From Leptodesmis sichuanensis A121 (lineage in GTDB: Bacteria; Cyanobacteriota; Cyanobacteriia; Leptolyngbyales; Leptolyngbyaceae), in contig NZ_CP075171.1 in NCBI RefSeq assembly GCF_021379005.1, forward strand, positions 2,728,001 to 2,792,000: a stretch of 64,000 nt of DNA, written 5' to 3'. Within the stretch, counting starts at the first letter, position 1. Each line of letters opens with the position of its first letter. Of the stretch, positions 9,828-20,900 are shown in pieces. Made by a program: the position numbers and the translations under genes. The notes beneath the pieces were generated by a model. That model made no database searches. It was not told where the DNA came from and was given only the letters and a program-made list of their open reading frames with translations.

Positions 9828-10532
9828 ATGCGCTTCGACATCATTACCCTGTTTCCCGATTTTTTTACCTCTCCCCTCAATTCAGGATTACTGGGTAAAG
9901 CCTTAGCCAGAAATATTGCCGAAGTGCATCTGACGAACCCCCGTGACTTTACCACTGATAAACATCATCGGGTGGATGATGAACCCTATGGCGGCGGAGT
10001 TGGGATGCTGATGAAGCCGGAACCCATTTTTGCCGCCGTCGAATCGGTTCCTGTGCTGCCGAGGCGAGAGGTTCTGCTGATGACTCCCCAGGGAGAAACG
10101 ATGCGTCAGCCGATGTTCCAGCAGTTTGCGGCGAACTATGACCAGTTAGTGATCATTTGCGGACATTATGAAGGGGTGGACGATCGCGTGTTACATCTGG
10201 TCACTCGCGAGGTGTCTCTGGGAGATTTTGTCCTGACCTGCGGCGAAATCCCGGCCCTAGCTCTGCTGAACGGGGTAATTCGCCTGCTGCCTGGAACCGT
10301 GGGCAAAGAAGCATCCTTAAAAGCTGAAAGCTTTGAAGCAGGCTTGCTGGACTATCCCCAGTACACCCGTCCCCCTGTCTTTCGAGGTTGGTCAGTCCCC
10401 GAAGTGCTGCTCTCCGGGAATCACCAGGCGATCGCCCAGTGGCGCAGGGAGCAACAAATGCAGCGGACTCGCGATCGACGACCTGATTTGTATGAGAAAT
10501 GGTTGGCGGAGAGACAGGATGTGGACGGATAA
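9828..10532 (+). CDS. trmD: tRNA (guanine37-N1)-methyltransferase
   Basis: SPOUT-class enzyme that methylates G37 next to the anticodon with S-adenosylmethionine and prevents frameshifting. The ATG at 9828 (MRFDIITLFPDFF) is the standard family start and gives 234 residues. Seen motifs: NPRDFTTDKHHRVDDEPYGG, GHYEGVDDRV and GDFVLTCGEIPALALLNGVI of the trefoil-knot SAM site, then LLDYPQYTRP and the C-terminal RNA-binding helices (VLLSGNH). A clear single gene; rimM and rplS, frequent partners elsewhere, are not adjacent. Confidence 0.96.
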   Translation: MRFDIITLFPDFFTSPLNSGLLGKALARNIAEVHLTNPRDFTTDKHHRVDDEPYGGGVGMLMKPEPIFAAVESVPVLPRREVLLMTPQGETMRQPMFQQFAANYDQLVIICGHYEGVDDRVLHLVTREVSLGDFVLTCGEIPALALLNGVIRLLPGTVGKEASLKAESFEAGLLDYPQYTRPPVFRGWSVPEVLLSGNHQAIAQWRREQQMQRTRDRRPDLYEKWLAERQDVDG

Positions 10533-10554
10533 GGGAGTGGATAGGTAATTGAGG

Positions 10555-10746
10555 TTATGCTTGACGCTCATTCGTCATCTGCTTCACCATCCCAACCAGT
10601 TCGTTGACCGTTCGGCTTTGTTCTGAAATGGTGTTAGTGTTTTGCTGCGCTACTCGCTCCGATCGCTCAACCGTTTGAATCAGTCGATCAAGTGAGACAG
10701 CCAGAGTAGCAACTTGATCGGTAAGGGTTTGGAGTTGAGCGTTCAT
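10555..10746 (-). CDS. Small coiled-coil protein, unknown function
   Basis: 63 residues, ATG at 10746. The whole protein is predicted amphipathic coiled coil (LTDQVATLAVSLDRLIQTVERSERV), ending QSRTVNELVGMVKQMTNERQA. A paralogue with the same architecture and matching C-terminus lies at 14295-14528 but has an in-frame stop. Similar short heptad-rich proteins are common in filamentous cyanobacteria; no function is known to me. It lies convergent to trmD. Confidence 0.6.
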   Translation of the reverse strand: MNAQLQTLTDQVATLAVSLDRLIQTVERSERVAQQNTNTISEQSRTVNELVGMVKQMTNERQA

Positions 10747-10963
10747 AGCATGATGTTGTGATTCACTTCAGACAGGTCACTTATCATCATTACTTCTCTA
10801 AATTCTTTCTTGATTGTTCTTTATACAGCCTTTCGGCTTCCCGTCTTTGATAATCTTCCCCATAACACTATTCACTGTTCATGAGTCACTATTCACTATC
10901 CACCATCCACCCACCTCCCTATAATCAGAAAGCAAATTCTGCACACACGACTGAGGGTAATTC

Positions 10964-11452
10964 ATGGCTGGGATTCGGATTGGGAATGGCTACGATATTC
11001 ATCGATTGGTGCCGGAGCGTCCCTTGATTTTGGGTGGAGTGAAAATTGAGCATTCCTTGGGACTGTTGGGGCACAGCGATGCAGATGTCTTGACCCACGC
11101 CATTATGGATGCCATGTTAGGGGCGCTCAGCCTGGGAGATATCGGGCATTACTTCCCACCAACCGATCCGCAGTGGAAGGGGGCCGATAGCCTGAAGTTG
11201 TTGGAACAGGTCGATCGCCTGATTCAGGAAAAAGGCTGGCAGATCAGCAATATTGATTCGGTGATTGTGGCGGAACGGCCCAAGCTGAAGCCTCACATTC
11301 CGGCGATGCGCGATCGCCTATCTACGATCCTCAAACTACAACCGGATCAAGTCGGCATTAAAGCGACGACGAATGAAAAATTGGATGCCACCGGGCGGGA
11401 AGAAGGAATTGCGGCCTACGCGGTGGTGTTGTTGGCGGAGATCAGGGATTAG
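10964..11452 (+). CDS. ispF: 2-C-methyl-D-erythritol 2,4-cyclodiphosphate synthase
   Basis: MEP-pathway enzyme that cyclises CDP-ME 2-phosphate to MEcPP and supplies isoprenoids such as carotenoids and the phytyl chain. 162 residues, normal length. The start [15 protein letters not shown] carries metal ligands Asp11 and His13, with His45 in [15 protein letters not shown]; the C-terminus has [17 protein letters not shown]. It stands alone between two small or unrelated genes, and a GGGATTA-type heptamer repeat follows its stop. Confidence 0.96.
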   Translation: MAGIRIGNGYDIHRLVPERPLILGGVKIEHSLGLLGHSDADVLTHAIMDAMLGALSLGDIGHYFPPTDPQWKGADSLKLLEQVDRLIQEKGWQISNIDSVIVAERPKLKPHIPAMRDRLSTILKLQPDQVGIKATTNEKLDATGREEGIAAYAVVLLAEIRD

Positions 11453-11658
11453 GGATTAGGGGATGGGGTCAGAAGGAGGGAATGGTCAAGAAAGGTGGTG
11501 AGTGGGGTGATGATTAGCATCCCATCATCTCCCCATCTTCCTCATCTACTCATCCATCCCTTTACCCAATTCGCTTTCACTAATCACCCACCTCGGTTAA
11601 CTCAAGCTTTCAACCTGCCACCTAGAATGGGATTACTCAACAATCAGTAGACGTACTT

Positions 11659-12465
11659 ATGACTTCTGTTGTAACCCATCCTCAGACAGCCGAAGTTTTT
11701 TATCCCAGTTCGGATGGTGAACCCTTGGCAGAAACGTCTGTTCATGTCGATGCCATGATCAATGCGGTGGTTGCCCTGCGTCAGTATCTGGCCGGACAGC
11801 AGGCGATCGTGTTGGCAGATCAATTCCTCTACTATGCTCAGGGCTATCCCAAGCTGCGGGTGGCACCGGATGTGATGGTAATTCTTAACGTTCCCCCAGG
11901 GCCACGGGACAACTACAAGACCTGGGAAGAGGGCCAGCTTCCGGTGGTGATCTTTGAAATAACTTCTGAGAGCACGAAAGATCAGGATCAAACCTATAAG
12001 AAGACCTTGTATGAACAACTGGAGGTGCAGGAATACTGGCTATTCGATCCCAGAGGCGAGTGGATTCCGGAAAAGTTGCAGGGCTATCGCTTGCGCGGCG
12101 ATCGCTATGAACCGATTACCGATGGTCGTTGCCAACCTCTAGCACTGCGATTGCAGGTAGAAGACCAACTGATCGGCTTTTATCGGGAGGATACTGGCGA
12201 GAAACTCCTGGCTCCAGATGACTTGCTGCAAGCGTTACAACAGGAAATTCTGGCCCGTCAGGAGATCGAGCAGCAACTGGAGCAAGAACGACAGCGGACA
12301 GAGCAGGAACGCCAACGAGCAGAACGGGAACGCCAACGAGCAGAACAGGAACACCAACGGGCAGAGCAGGAACGTCAACGGGCAGAACAGGCAGAAGCGG
12401 AAGCAGCACGACTGCGAGAACGGTTAGCCACATTGGGGATCAATTTGGAGGATATAGAAGCATGA
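11659..12465 (+). CDS. Uma2-family (DUF820) PD-(D/E)XK nuclease-like protein with coiled-coil tail
   Basis: 268 residues. Residues 1-180 match the Uma2/DUF820 family, very expanded in cyanobacteria: LRVAPDVMVI and VVIFEITSESTKDQD supply the acidic and Glu residues of a PD-(D/E)XK core, followed by KKTLYEQLEVQEYWLFDP. The C-terminal 70 residues are QERQRAE heptads coded by near-perfect 21-bp tandem units (about 12290-12400), then an ARLRERLATLGINLEDIEA end typical of the family. The true target is unknown. Its stop overlaps the start of the next gene by four bases (ATGA), so the two are probably co-translated. Confidence 0.85.
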   Translation: MTSVVTHPQTAEVFYPSSDGEPLAETSVHVDAMINAVVALRQYLAGQQAIVLADQFLYYAQGYPKLRVAPDVMVILNVPPGPRDNYKTWEEGQLPVVIFEITSESTKDQDQTYKKTLYEQLEVQEYWLFDPRGEWIPEKLQGYRLRGDRYEPITDGRCQPLALRLQVEDQLIGFYREDTGEKLLAPDDLLQALQQEILARQEIEQQLEQERQRTEQERQRAERERQRAEQEHQRAEQERQRAEQAEAEAARLRERLATLGINLEDIEA

Positions 12466-14267
12466 ATTGGACGGTCAGGGGATGGTTTGACAGATGGTGG
12501 AAGATTGGTATAGCAGGGATGTTGAGCTTTTGTGTGGCGATCGCTCTCAATGCCTCTAACGCTGCTCACTTCAAAACTCAAGCGGCTCAGGTGCCCCAAG
12601 TTGTAATCAGCACACTTGGCGATTTCAAAACCTTTAATCCCGCGTTTAATTCCGAATTTCCCAATATCTTCCTCTATACCTCTGAGGGTTTGATTAGCGA
12701 GAATGGTGAAACTTCCGAGATTGAGCCTGCCCTGGCAGAATCCTGGATTATTTCAGACGACAAAAAAAAGATTACGTTTACCTTGCGGGATGGGTTGAAG
12801 TGGTCAGACGGCCATCCCCTGACTGTGGATGACGTGTTGTTTACCTACCGCGATGTGTATCTGAATGAGAAAATCCCAACCGATTTCCGGGATCTGCTAC
12901 GCATCGGTAAGGATGGTAAATTTCCCAGCATCAGGAAAGTTGACGATCGCCGCATTGAATTTACTACCCCAGAACCCTTTGCGCCCTTTCTGCGGGTATT
13001 GGGTGTGGGAATTTTACCTGCCCACGCATTGCGGGAGTCGGTGTTTACGAACGATGCGGATGGTAAGCCCCAATTCCTCTCCACCTGGGGCACAGGCACG
13101 AATCCCAAAGATCTGGTCGTCAACGGCCCTTATACGCTGGAGAGTTATACTCCCGGGCAACGCTATGTGTTTCGGCGCAATCCGTATTACTGGCGGAAAG
13201 ATAAGCAGGGCCAGCAACTGCCTCACATTGAACGGTTGGTGATGCAGATTGTGGAGTCTACGGACACTCAACTGCTGCGCTTTCGATCGGGAGATCTGGA
13301 TATGTTGGGAGAACTCGGTTCTCTGCGTCCAGAGGATTTTTCACTGCTGAAACAAGAAGAAAGACGGGGGAACTTTCAAATTCAACAGGGAGGCTTGAGA
13401 ACGGGAACTCTATATGTCACGTTCAACCTGAACACAGGTCGCCGTCAGGATGGCACTCCCCTGGTAGATCCGATTAAATCCCGCTGGTTTAACACGAAAG
13501 AGTTTCGTCAGGCGGTTGCCTATGCCATTAATCGAGACAAGTTGATCAATAATGTCTTTCGCGGATTGGCAAAACCCCAAAACTCGCCCATTTCTGTGCA
13601 AAGCCCCTTTTATCTCTCTCCAGAGCAAGGACTAAAAACCTATGACTATAATCCTCAACGTGCTAGGGAATTGTTGCAGCAGGCTGGCTTTCAATACAAC
13701 AGCCAAAACCAACTGCTGGACGCAGATGGGAATCGGGTTCGCTTTAACTTACTGACCAATGCGGAGAATAAATTACGGGTGGCGATCGGTGCTCAAGTAA
13801 AGCAAGATCTGGCCGCGATCGGCATTCAGGTAGACTTTGCGCCGATCTCCTTTGGCACGGTCATTGAAAAAATGAATACGTCTCTAGACTGGGAATGCAT
13901 CCTTCTGGGTTTAACGGGTGGCATTGAACCCAACGATGGCTTTAACATCTGGAATCCAGAAGGAGGATCTCACCTGTTTAATCAAGGCCCTCAGCCTGGA
14001 TCTCCTCCTATTGTTGGTCGTCGGGTTTCAGACTGGGAACGAGAAATTGGCAATCTCTACATTCAGGGTGCACAGGAGCTAGACGAAACCAAGCGGAAAG
14101 CCATTTATGCCAAAACGCAGCAGATTACTCAGGAGAATTTGCCCTTTATCTATCTGGCCAATCAGATGGCAATGGCGGCAATCCGCAATCGTGTAGAGGG
14201 TGTAAGGTATACGGCTTTGGGCTTAACTTACTGGAACATTGCCGAACAAAAGGTAAAGCCAGATTAG
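12462..14267 (+). CDS. ABC transporter solute-binding protein, family 5 (peptide/nickel type)
   Basis: 601 residues with an N-terminal signal segment (IGIAGMLSFCVAIALNASNA). Family signs: LGDFKTFNPAFNSE, LYTSEGLI, ALAESWIISDD, FTLRDGLKWSDGHPLTVDDVLFTYRD, VVNGPYTLESYTPGQ, FRQAVAYAINRD, and YWNIAEQ at the end. Expected to bind oligopeptides or similar solutes in the periplasm; the exact ligand is not predictable. No permease or ATPase genes adjoin it, so it must use a transporter encoded elsewhere. The start overlaps the Uma2-like gene by four bases, an odd partnership that suggests transcriptional convenience more than shared function. Confidence 0.92.
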   Translation: MNWTVRGWFDRWWKIGIAGMLSFCVAIALNASNAAHFKTQAAQVPQVVISTLGDFKTFNPAFNSEFPNIFLYTSEGLISENGETSEIEPALAESWIISDDKKKITFTLRDGLKWSDGHPLTVDDVLFTYRDVYLNEKIPTDFRDLLRIGKDGKFPSIRKVDDRRIEFTTPEPFAPFLRVLGVGILPAHALRESVFTNDADGKPQFLSTWGTGTNPKDLVVNGPYTLESYTPGQRYVFRRNPYYWRKDKQGQQLPHIERLVMQIVESTDTQLLRFRSGDLDMLGELGSLRPEDFSLLKQEERRGNFQIQQGGLRTGTLYVTFNLNTGRRQDGTPLVDPIKSRWFNTKEFRQAVAYAINRDKLINNVFRGLAKPQNSPISVQSPFYLSPEQGLKTYDYNPQRARELLQQAGFQYNSQNQLLDADGNRVRFNLLTNAENKLRVAIGAQVKQDLAAIGIQVDFAPISFGTVIEKMNTSLDWECILLGLTGGIEPNDGFNIWNPEGGSHLFNQGPQPGSPPIVGRRVSDWEREIGNLYIQGAQELDETKRKAIYAKTQQITQENLPFIYLANQMAMAAIRNRVEGVRYTALGLTYWNIAEQKVKPD

Positions 14268-14294
14268 CAACATGGGCTAAAGGAGCGATCGCCC

Positions 14295-14528
14295 CTATCT
14301 CCGCTCCTGAATCAGCGTCTTCACAATTCCTACTAACCGAGTGATATTCTGCTCCTGTCACTCACAGGTCAGGCGAATATCCATCAGCCCGGTCGTCAGC
14401 AGGCCAACCTGTTGAGTCAGGGCTTTCAGTTCCTGGGACATCTCCTGAACGTTTTGGGCGGTTCGCTCGGAAATGGCAACGAGCCGCTCTAATCGGGCAT
14501 CTATAACTTCTAGGCGTTGATCATTCAT
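14295..14528 (-). pseudogene. Small coiled-coil protein gene with in-frame TGA
   Basis: From the ATG at 14528 the frame reads [20 protein letters not shown] and on to codon 57, a TGA at 14358-14360. The same frame then continues for 20 codons (QEQNITRLVGIVKTLIQERR) to a TAG. That tail resembles the C-terminus of the intact paralogue at 10555-10746 (SRTVNELVGMVKQMTNERQA), so the stop looks like a recent nonsense mutation; a 56-residue product is still possible. Function unknown. Confidence 0.55.
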
Positions 14529-14620
14529 CGGGATCACCTGACGGTCATCATTCTACAGGGCATTCCCCGTGCCAAAATTTAGATATCTTTATAAAGCAGA
14601 CCTTAACTTCTGAACACTCC

Positions 14621-17386
14621 ATGACTGCCACCCTCTCCAATTTGCCCAGCCAGTATGACCCCACCGATATCGAAGCCAAATGGCAGAAGTTATGGGAAGC
14701 AACGGAGTGTTTCAAGGCCGATCCCAATGCTCCCGGTGAACCTTACTGCATTGTGATTCCGCCGCCCAATGTAACGGGTAGTTTGCACATGGGTCATGCC
14801 TTTGAGCATTCCTTAATTGATGTGCTGATTCGCTACCATCGGATGATTGGCCGCAATACCCTGTGGCTGCCGGGAACCGATCACGCCAGCATTGCTGTGA
14901 GCGCCATTCTAGATAAGGAATTACGATCGCAAAAGAAAACTCGCTTTGATGTAGGGCGGGAAGCGTATCTCAAGCGGGCATGGCAGTGGAAAGAGGAATC
15001 TGGTAGGACGATCGTTGGTCAAATCCGTCGCTTGGGCCTATCCGTAGACTGGTCACGGGAACGCTTCACAATGGATGCAGGCTTGTCTGCCGCTGTTCTG
15101 AAAGCCTTTGTGGATCTCTACAAGGAAGGGCTGATTTACCGGGGTAACTATCTGGTGAACTGGTGTCCGGCCACTCAATCTGCCGTGTCTGATCTGGAAG
15201 TGGAGCCGCAGGAAATCAACGGCCATCTGTGGCACTTCCGCTATCCCCTGGCGGATGGTTCTGGCTTCGTTGAAGTGGCGACTACCCGACCAGAGACCAT
15301 GCTGGGAGATACAGCGGTTGCGGTCAATCCGGAGGACTCCCGCTACAAACATTTGATTGGCAAGATGTTGCGGTTGCCAATTATGGATCGGGAGATTCCC
15401 ATCATTGCCGATGAATATGTGGATTCGTCCTTTGGTACAGGCTGTGTGAAAGTTACGCCTGCCCACGATCCCAATGACTTTGACATGGGCAAGCGGCACA
15501 ATCTGCCGTTCATCAACATCATGCACAAGGACGGCACGCTGAACGAAAATGCGGGGCCATTTGAGGGCCAGGATCGGTTCGTTGCCCGCAAGAATGTGGT
15601 TGCCAGGTTGGCAGAACTGGGCGTGCTGGTGAAAGTGGAGGACTACAAGCACACCGTTCCCTATAGCGATCGCGGCAAAGTCCCCGTGGAACCCCTCCTC
15701 TCAACCCAGTGGTTTGTCAAAATTCGACCCCTGGCCGATCGCACACTGGAATTTCTGGACGAAAAAGACTTGCCCGTATTCGTACCCGATCGCTGGGCAA
15801 AAGTGTATCGCGATTGGTTGGTCAACCTACGCGACTGGTGCATTTCCCGGCAACTCTGGTGGGGGCATCAGATTCCCGCCTGGTATGCCGTGAGTGAAAC
15901 AGGTGGCGAAATTACTGACCATACGCCGTTCGTGGTGGCCCACAATGCAGCCGAGGCCAGGGAGTTAGCGATCGCCCAATTTGGAGCCGATGTGCAGTTA
16001 GAGCAGGATCCGGATGTCCTGGATACCTGGTTCTCCTCTGGTTTATGGCCGTTCTCAACTCTGGGCTGGCCGGACACGGACGCGGAGGACTTCAAAACCT
16101 ACTACCCGACCACAACCCTGGTCACAGGTTTTGACATCATCTTCTTCTGGGTCGCCCGAATGACGCTGATGGCCGGACACTTCACGGGAACCATACCGTT
16201 TAAGACCGTCTACATTCACGGTCTGGTGCGGGATGAAAACAACAAGAAGATGTCCAAATCCGCCAACAACGGTATTGATCCCCTGCTGTTAATCGATAAA
16301 TACGGCTGTGATGCCCTCCGTTATACCCTGGTCAAAGAAGTGGCTGGAGCCGGACAGGATATCCGCCTGATGTACAACCGCAAGACCGATGAATCGGAAT
16401 CGGTTGAAGCCTCCCGCAATTTCACCAACAAACTGTGGAATGCTTCCCGCTTCGTGATGATGAACCTGGGGGATAGTTCTCAGTTCTCAGTTCTCAGTTC
16501 TCAGTTCCCGGATACAACTCAAAACTCTCTGCAATTGGCCGATCGCTGGATTCTTTCCCGATACAACCAAATTGTGCAGCAAACCCGCCAGTGTATTGAT
16601 AACTACGGCTTGGGGGAAGCCGCAAAAGGGCTGTATGAGTTCATCTGGGGCGATTTCTGTGACTGGTACATTGAACTGGTGAAGTCCCGCCTGCAAGGTG
16701 AGGAGGCAGCGTCGAAACAAACAGCCCAGCAGGTGCTGGCTTATGTCCTGGAAGGCACGCTCCGCCTCCTGCACCCCTTCATGCCTCACATTACCGAAGA
16801 GATCTGGCATACCCTGACCCAGGCCAAGGAAGATCAATTTCTGGCACTGCAATCCTACCCGGAAGCCAATCCCAATTTAATTGATGCCGATCTGGAGCAG
16901 GATTTTGAACTGCTGATTGGCACGATTCGCACCATCCGGAATCTACGAGCAGAGGCAGAAATCAAGCCCGGAGTGAAAATTCAGGCATTCCTGCAAAGTG
17001 AGAGCGATCGCGAACGAAATATCCTCACCCTGGGTCAGACATACATTCAAGACCTCGCCAAAGTAGAGCAATTGACGATCCAGGACGCTCAAAACGCCTC
17101 ACCCGAAATGGCCTCTCAGAAGATGATTGCAGGCGTGGTCGGCACCATTCAGGTGTTGATTCCCCTGGCAGGCGTGGTGGATTTCAATGCGTTGCGATCG
17201 AAACTGGAACGCGACCTCAAGAAAGTTGAAGCCGAAATCCAATCCCTCTCCGGCCGCCTCAGCAACCCCAAATTCGTCGAAAAAGCTCCTCCGGATGTTG
17301 TCGAAACGGCCCAGGATGCTCTAGCGGAAGCCCAGACTCAGGCGGAAATTCTACGAAATCGACTTGAGGATCTGCAAGAAGGTTAA
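14621..17386 (+). CDS. valS: Valyl-tRNA synthetase
   Basis: Class I aminoacyl-tRNA synthetase charging tRNA-Val, 921 residues. HIGH-type motif HMGH at residues 56-59 ([12 protein letters not shown]), editing domain with [20 protein letters not shown] near residue 543 ([15 protein letters not shown]), a Val-type anticodon domain and the C-terminal coiled-coil arm ([16 protein letters not shown]...). A heptamer tandem repeat inserts [11 protein letters not shown] near residues 619-630, between the catalytic core and the anticodon-binding region (before [12 protein letters not shown]). A single essential gene. Confidence 0.97.
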   Translation: MTATLSNLPSQYDPTDIEAKWQKLWEATECFKADPNAPGEPYCIVIPPPNVTGSLHMGHAFEHSLIDVLIRYHRMIGRNTLWLPGTDHASIAVSAILDKELRSQKKTRFDVGREAYLKRAWQWKEESGRTIVGQIRRLGLSVDWSRERFTMDAGLSAAVLKAFVDLYKEGLIYRGNYLVNWCPATQSAVSDLEVEPQEINGHLWHFRYPLADGSGFVEVATTRPETMLGDTAVAVNPEDSRYKHLIGKMLRLPIMDREIPIIADEYVDSSFGTGCVKVTPAHDPNDFDMGKRHNLPFINIMHKDGTLNENAGPFEGQDRFVARKNVVARLAELGVLVKVEDYKHTVPYSDRGKVPVEPLLSTQWFVKIRPLADRTLEFLDEKDLPVFVPDRWAKVYRDWLVNLRDWCISRQLWWGHQIPAWYAVSETGGEITDHTPFVVAHNAAEARELAIAQFGADVQLEQDPDVLDTWFSSGLWPFSTLGWPDTDAEDFKTYYPTTTLVTGFDIIFFWVARMTLMAGHFTGTIPFKTVYIHGLVRDENNKKMSKSANNGIDPLLLIDKYGCDALRYTLVKEVAGAGQDIRLMYNRKTDESESVEASRNFTNKLWNASRFVMMNLGDSSQFSVLSSQFPDTTQNSLQLADRWILSRYNQIVQQTRQCIDNYGLGEAAKGLYEFIWGDFCDWYIELVKSRLQGEEAASKQTAQQVLAYVLEGTLRLLHPFMPHITEEIWHTLTQAKEDQFLALQSYPEANPNLIDADLEQDFELLIGTIRTIRNLRAEAEIKPGVKIQAFLQSESDRERNILTLGQTYIQDLAKVEQLTIQDAQNASPEMASQKMIAGVVGTIQVLIPLAGVVDFNALRSKLERDLKKVEAEIQSLSGRLSNPKFVEKAPPDVVETAQDALAEAQTQAEILRNRLEDLQEG
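16475..16502. repeat. In-frame heptamer STRR inside valS
   Basis: Four perfect AGTTCTC units plus a degenerate fifth, encoding [11 protein letters not shown]. The same kind of heptamer is usually intergenic in cyanobacteria. Confidence 0.85.
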
Positions 17387-17529
17387 TGAGTAGATGGGTA
17401 GGTGGATAGTTATGCCACAAGTAAGTATCTAAAAAGCGGGTGAGGCACTGCAATTAAAAATTGCAAATAAAATATTAAAAATGGAGAATTGGAGAAAGAC
17501 TCATCCGTTTATCAGGAGGGAGAGCAGGC

Positions 17530-17721
17530 ATGAATCCAACTCAAGAACAATATGTGGTTGATGCTAACGGTACAAAAACGGCGGTCATCCTATCCATCGA
17601 ACACTATGAGCAACTACTCGAAGACCTGCATGATCTGGCGATCGTCGCTGAACGCCGGGATGAACAGCCCATCCCTTTAGCAGAATTCAAAAAAAGGCTG
17701 AATCGTAATGACACCCTATGA
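17530..17721 (+). CDS. Antitoxin-like protein (Phd/YefM or RelB type)
   Basis: 63 residues after a good AGGAGGGAG ribosome site. The sequence NGTKTAVILSIEHYEQLLEDLHDLAIV resembles the DNA-binding and dimer half of Phd/YefM antitoxins, and the C-terminus (DEQPIPLAEFKKRL) looks like a toxin-binding tail. The toxin gene expected to overlap its end is reduced to a 12-codon remnant at 17708, so this is probably an orphan antitoxin. Confidence 0.7.
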   Translation: MNPTQEQYVVDANGTKTAVILSIEHYEQLLEDLHDLAIVAERRDEQPIPLAEFKKRLNRNDTL

Positions 17722-17746
17722 AATCCGCGATGTAATCGCGACGTGA
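17708..17746 (+). pseudogene. Remnant of a RelE/ParE-type toxin gene start
   Basis: ATG overlapping the antitoxin end, reading MTPYEIRDVIAT then TGA. MTPYEIR is a plausible RelE N-terminus, but nothing of the toxin follows. Interpretation as decay is inference from position and the first residues only. Confidence 0.35.
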
Positions 17747-17979
17747 TTTTGAACTTCCCTCCACCCCCTTAATTCCCGACCTCCGATTCCATTGGGCTGA
17801 GCGCTCACGTCGAAGCCCGCCCCCTAATTCCTAACCCCTAATCCCCACTTCCCCCTTGCCTTTCTAGAACATCTGTCCTAAATTAAGCTATCAGCATCAA
17901 GGAATAGCAAGATTTCTGCGCGATCGCAGGCTGAGCGGTTACACTAGCACTGATTTTCGTCTTTTTCTCTGGGTAGCCA

Positions 17980-20900
17980 GTGTTTATTAAGCGCCTGGAA
18001 TTGTCCAACTTTAAATCCTTCGGTGGCAAGGTGACGGTTCCCCTGCTGCCGGGATTTACTGTCATTTCAGGGCCAAACGGATCGGGTAAATCCAACCTGA
18101 TCGACGCGCTCCTCTTCTGTCTGGGATTGGCTGGGTCCAAGGGAATGCGAGCCGAACGACTGCCTGATCTGGTAAACCACACCCAAAGTAGCAAGAATCG
18201 TTCCACTGTAGAAGCCAGTGTTACCGTTACCTTTGACCTGACGGATGAGTTGCCCCTTCTGGAAGACGAAATTGAACAGTCCCTCTGTAATGCCAGCACG
18301 ATCGCCCCATCTGACACCCTGGATTCCCTCCCTGAAGGCGATGTCTCGGAAGCAAACGGCAATCGTCATCACTCCAATGGCTCGGACAAAGGTGAATCTG
18401 AAGCGACAACCAGTGATCCCGTTGCCAATGGACGGCGGGAATGGAGTGTAACGCGAAAACTGCGGGTGACTCAGCAGGGCACCTATACCTCCAACTACTA
18501 CATCAATGGCGAATCCTGTACTCTCACGGAACTGCATGAGGCTCTGAATCGGCTGCGTATCTACCCCGAAGGGTACAACGTGGTGTTGCAGGGAGATGTC
18601 ACGCGGATCATTTCGATGAACTCGCGGGAACGGCGGGAAATTATTGATGAACTGGCGGGAGTTGCCACCTTTGATCGCAAAATCTCCCAGGCAAAAGACA
18701 AACTGGATGCGGTCAAAGATCGGGAAGACAAATACCACATTGTCGAACGGGAACTGATTGAACAGCGCGATCGGCTCGCTCAAGATCGGGTCAAGGCCGA
18801 GAAGTACCAGAAACTGCGGCTAGAACTGCAAACGAAGGAACAATGGGAAGCGGTCATCCAGTATCGACAGGCTGTTCAGTCCGTCCAGCAGTTACAGCAG
18901 CAGATTACCAGTGATCAGCAGGCGCTCGATCGCTTAACCCAGCAATTGGCCACTTTGACGAGTGAAATTCAGCAATCCACCACCGACCTGGAACAACTAA
19001 ATATCCGGGTGAAAGCCCTGGGGGAAGAAGAACTGTTAGCCCTGCAAGCCACTCTGGCCACCCGCGAAGCCGAACTGCGACAGATCCAGCGCCAGGAACA
19101 GGATCTGCAATCTGCTCAACGGGATCTGGAAACAAATCTCAGCCGGACTCAGCAAGAATTGCAAGAGCAACAGCAACAGTTGGATGCTCTCAGCCAGGAG
19201 CAGCAACAACTAGAGGCTGAGGAATTGCTGGTACTGCAACGAGAACGGGATCAGGCCCGCCAGCAACTGGAACAGAGCCGGGAAGCCGCCAATGCCTCTG
19301 CTGCCAGTGCAGAAGCCTGGGTACAGGAACAAACCACCTTACGCCGTCAGGTTGACGAGATTCTAGGTATCCTGGAACCGCAGCGAACGGAGCAGGCCCA
19401 ACTACGGGAGCGGATTCACCGCCTGGAACGCCAGCTTCAAGAGCAAACCGATTCCCGTCAGGCATTGCAGCAAAAACTTACGGAGAAACAAGCCCAACAA
19501 GGCGACCTGCAGAATCAACTGATGGCCTCTCAACAGCAGGTTCAAGATCTGGCTCAATCTCTGGCGACAGCGGAACAAGAACTACAAATCCAGCAAGAAA
19601 CCCAGACTCGTTTGTTACAGGAGCAGCGGGACAAGCAACGGCGGCTCGATCAGTTGGAAGCCCAAACTCAGGCAATGCAAGAAGCTCAGGGAACCCATGC
19701 TACCCAACTGATCCTGCAAATGAACCTGCCGGGAGTCTGCGGCCTGGTGGCTCAACTGGGACGGGTGGAACCTCGCTATCAGTTGGCCCTGGAAACTGCT
19801 GCTGGAGGCCGCTTGGGCAATCTGGTGGTGGAAGACGATGGGGTGGCCGCTGCCGCGATCGAACTTCTGAAACAACGCAAAGCCGGACGTGCTACCTTCC
19901 TGCCCCTGAATAAAATTCAATCTGGCCGCATCCCCTCGAAAGGAACCCTGCGATCGCTTCCCGGTTGCATTGGCTACGCCTTTGATTTAATCGAATTCGA
20001 CGATCGCTACCGGGATGTGTTTGCCTACGTCTTTGGCTCCACAGTTGTCTTTGAAACCCTCAGTGAGGCTCGTCGTCATTTGGGTGAGTACCGCATGGTG
20101 ACGCTAGAAGGAGAACTGCTGGAAACATCAGGAGCAATGACCGGGGGCAGTACCAGCACGCGATCTTCCCTTCACTTTGGCCGCATGGATGCGGGAGAGT
20201 CCGACGAGGTGAGAGCCTTGCGCGATCGCTTGCAGGAAATCGATCGCATCCTGACCCACTGCGAAAACAGCATCTTCCGGGCCACCAATCTGGTGAAAGG
20301 CCGCACTCAGGAACTGACGGAATTGCGCCAGCAACATCGGGAACAGCAACTGCAGCTGGCTCAGTTAACGACTGAACTACAAACTCTCAACACTGCTCTT
20401 ACCCAACTGGTTAATCAACTGGAGCAGAACACTCAAGAACTGGCGACCTCGCAAACCCGCCTGCAAATTCTAGAAGTTGAAATTCCTACTCAAGAGGAGC
20501 AACTGCACCACCTGCGGCAGACCCTCAGCGAATTGGAACAATCCCATACCCATAGCGAGTGGCAGCAGATACAGGCCGTTCTGCGATCGCAGGAAGCTGA
20601 TCTGAACCAGAAGGAACTCGCCCTGCGAACCGTAGAACAGCGAATTCAGGATTTAGACAACCAGCGTCAACGCTTGGGCGAAAAAATCCAGCAATGGCAA
20701 GAACGCCTACAAGACTACCGCACGCAACAAACCACCTACCTCCAACAACACTCAGCACTCAGCACTCAGCACTCAGCACTCGACACCCAAATCACCGACA
20801 CCCGCTCCGCTCTGGTGGAACTGGAAAAGCGGCTGGGCACTGAGAAGCAACAACGCGATCGCATCGAGCGGCAACTGCGGGAACAGCAACTACAACAGCA

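Noticed and set aside
17883-18362. Minus-strand ORF of 159 codons at the start of smc
   Set aside because: Lies opposite the conserved SMC head; Ser/Arg-rich translation typical of an antisense shadow.
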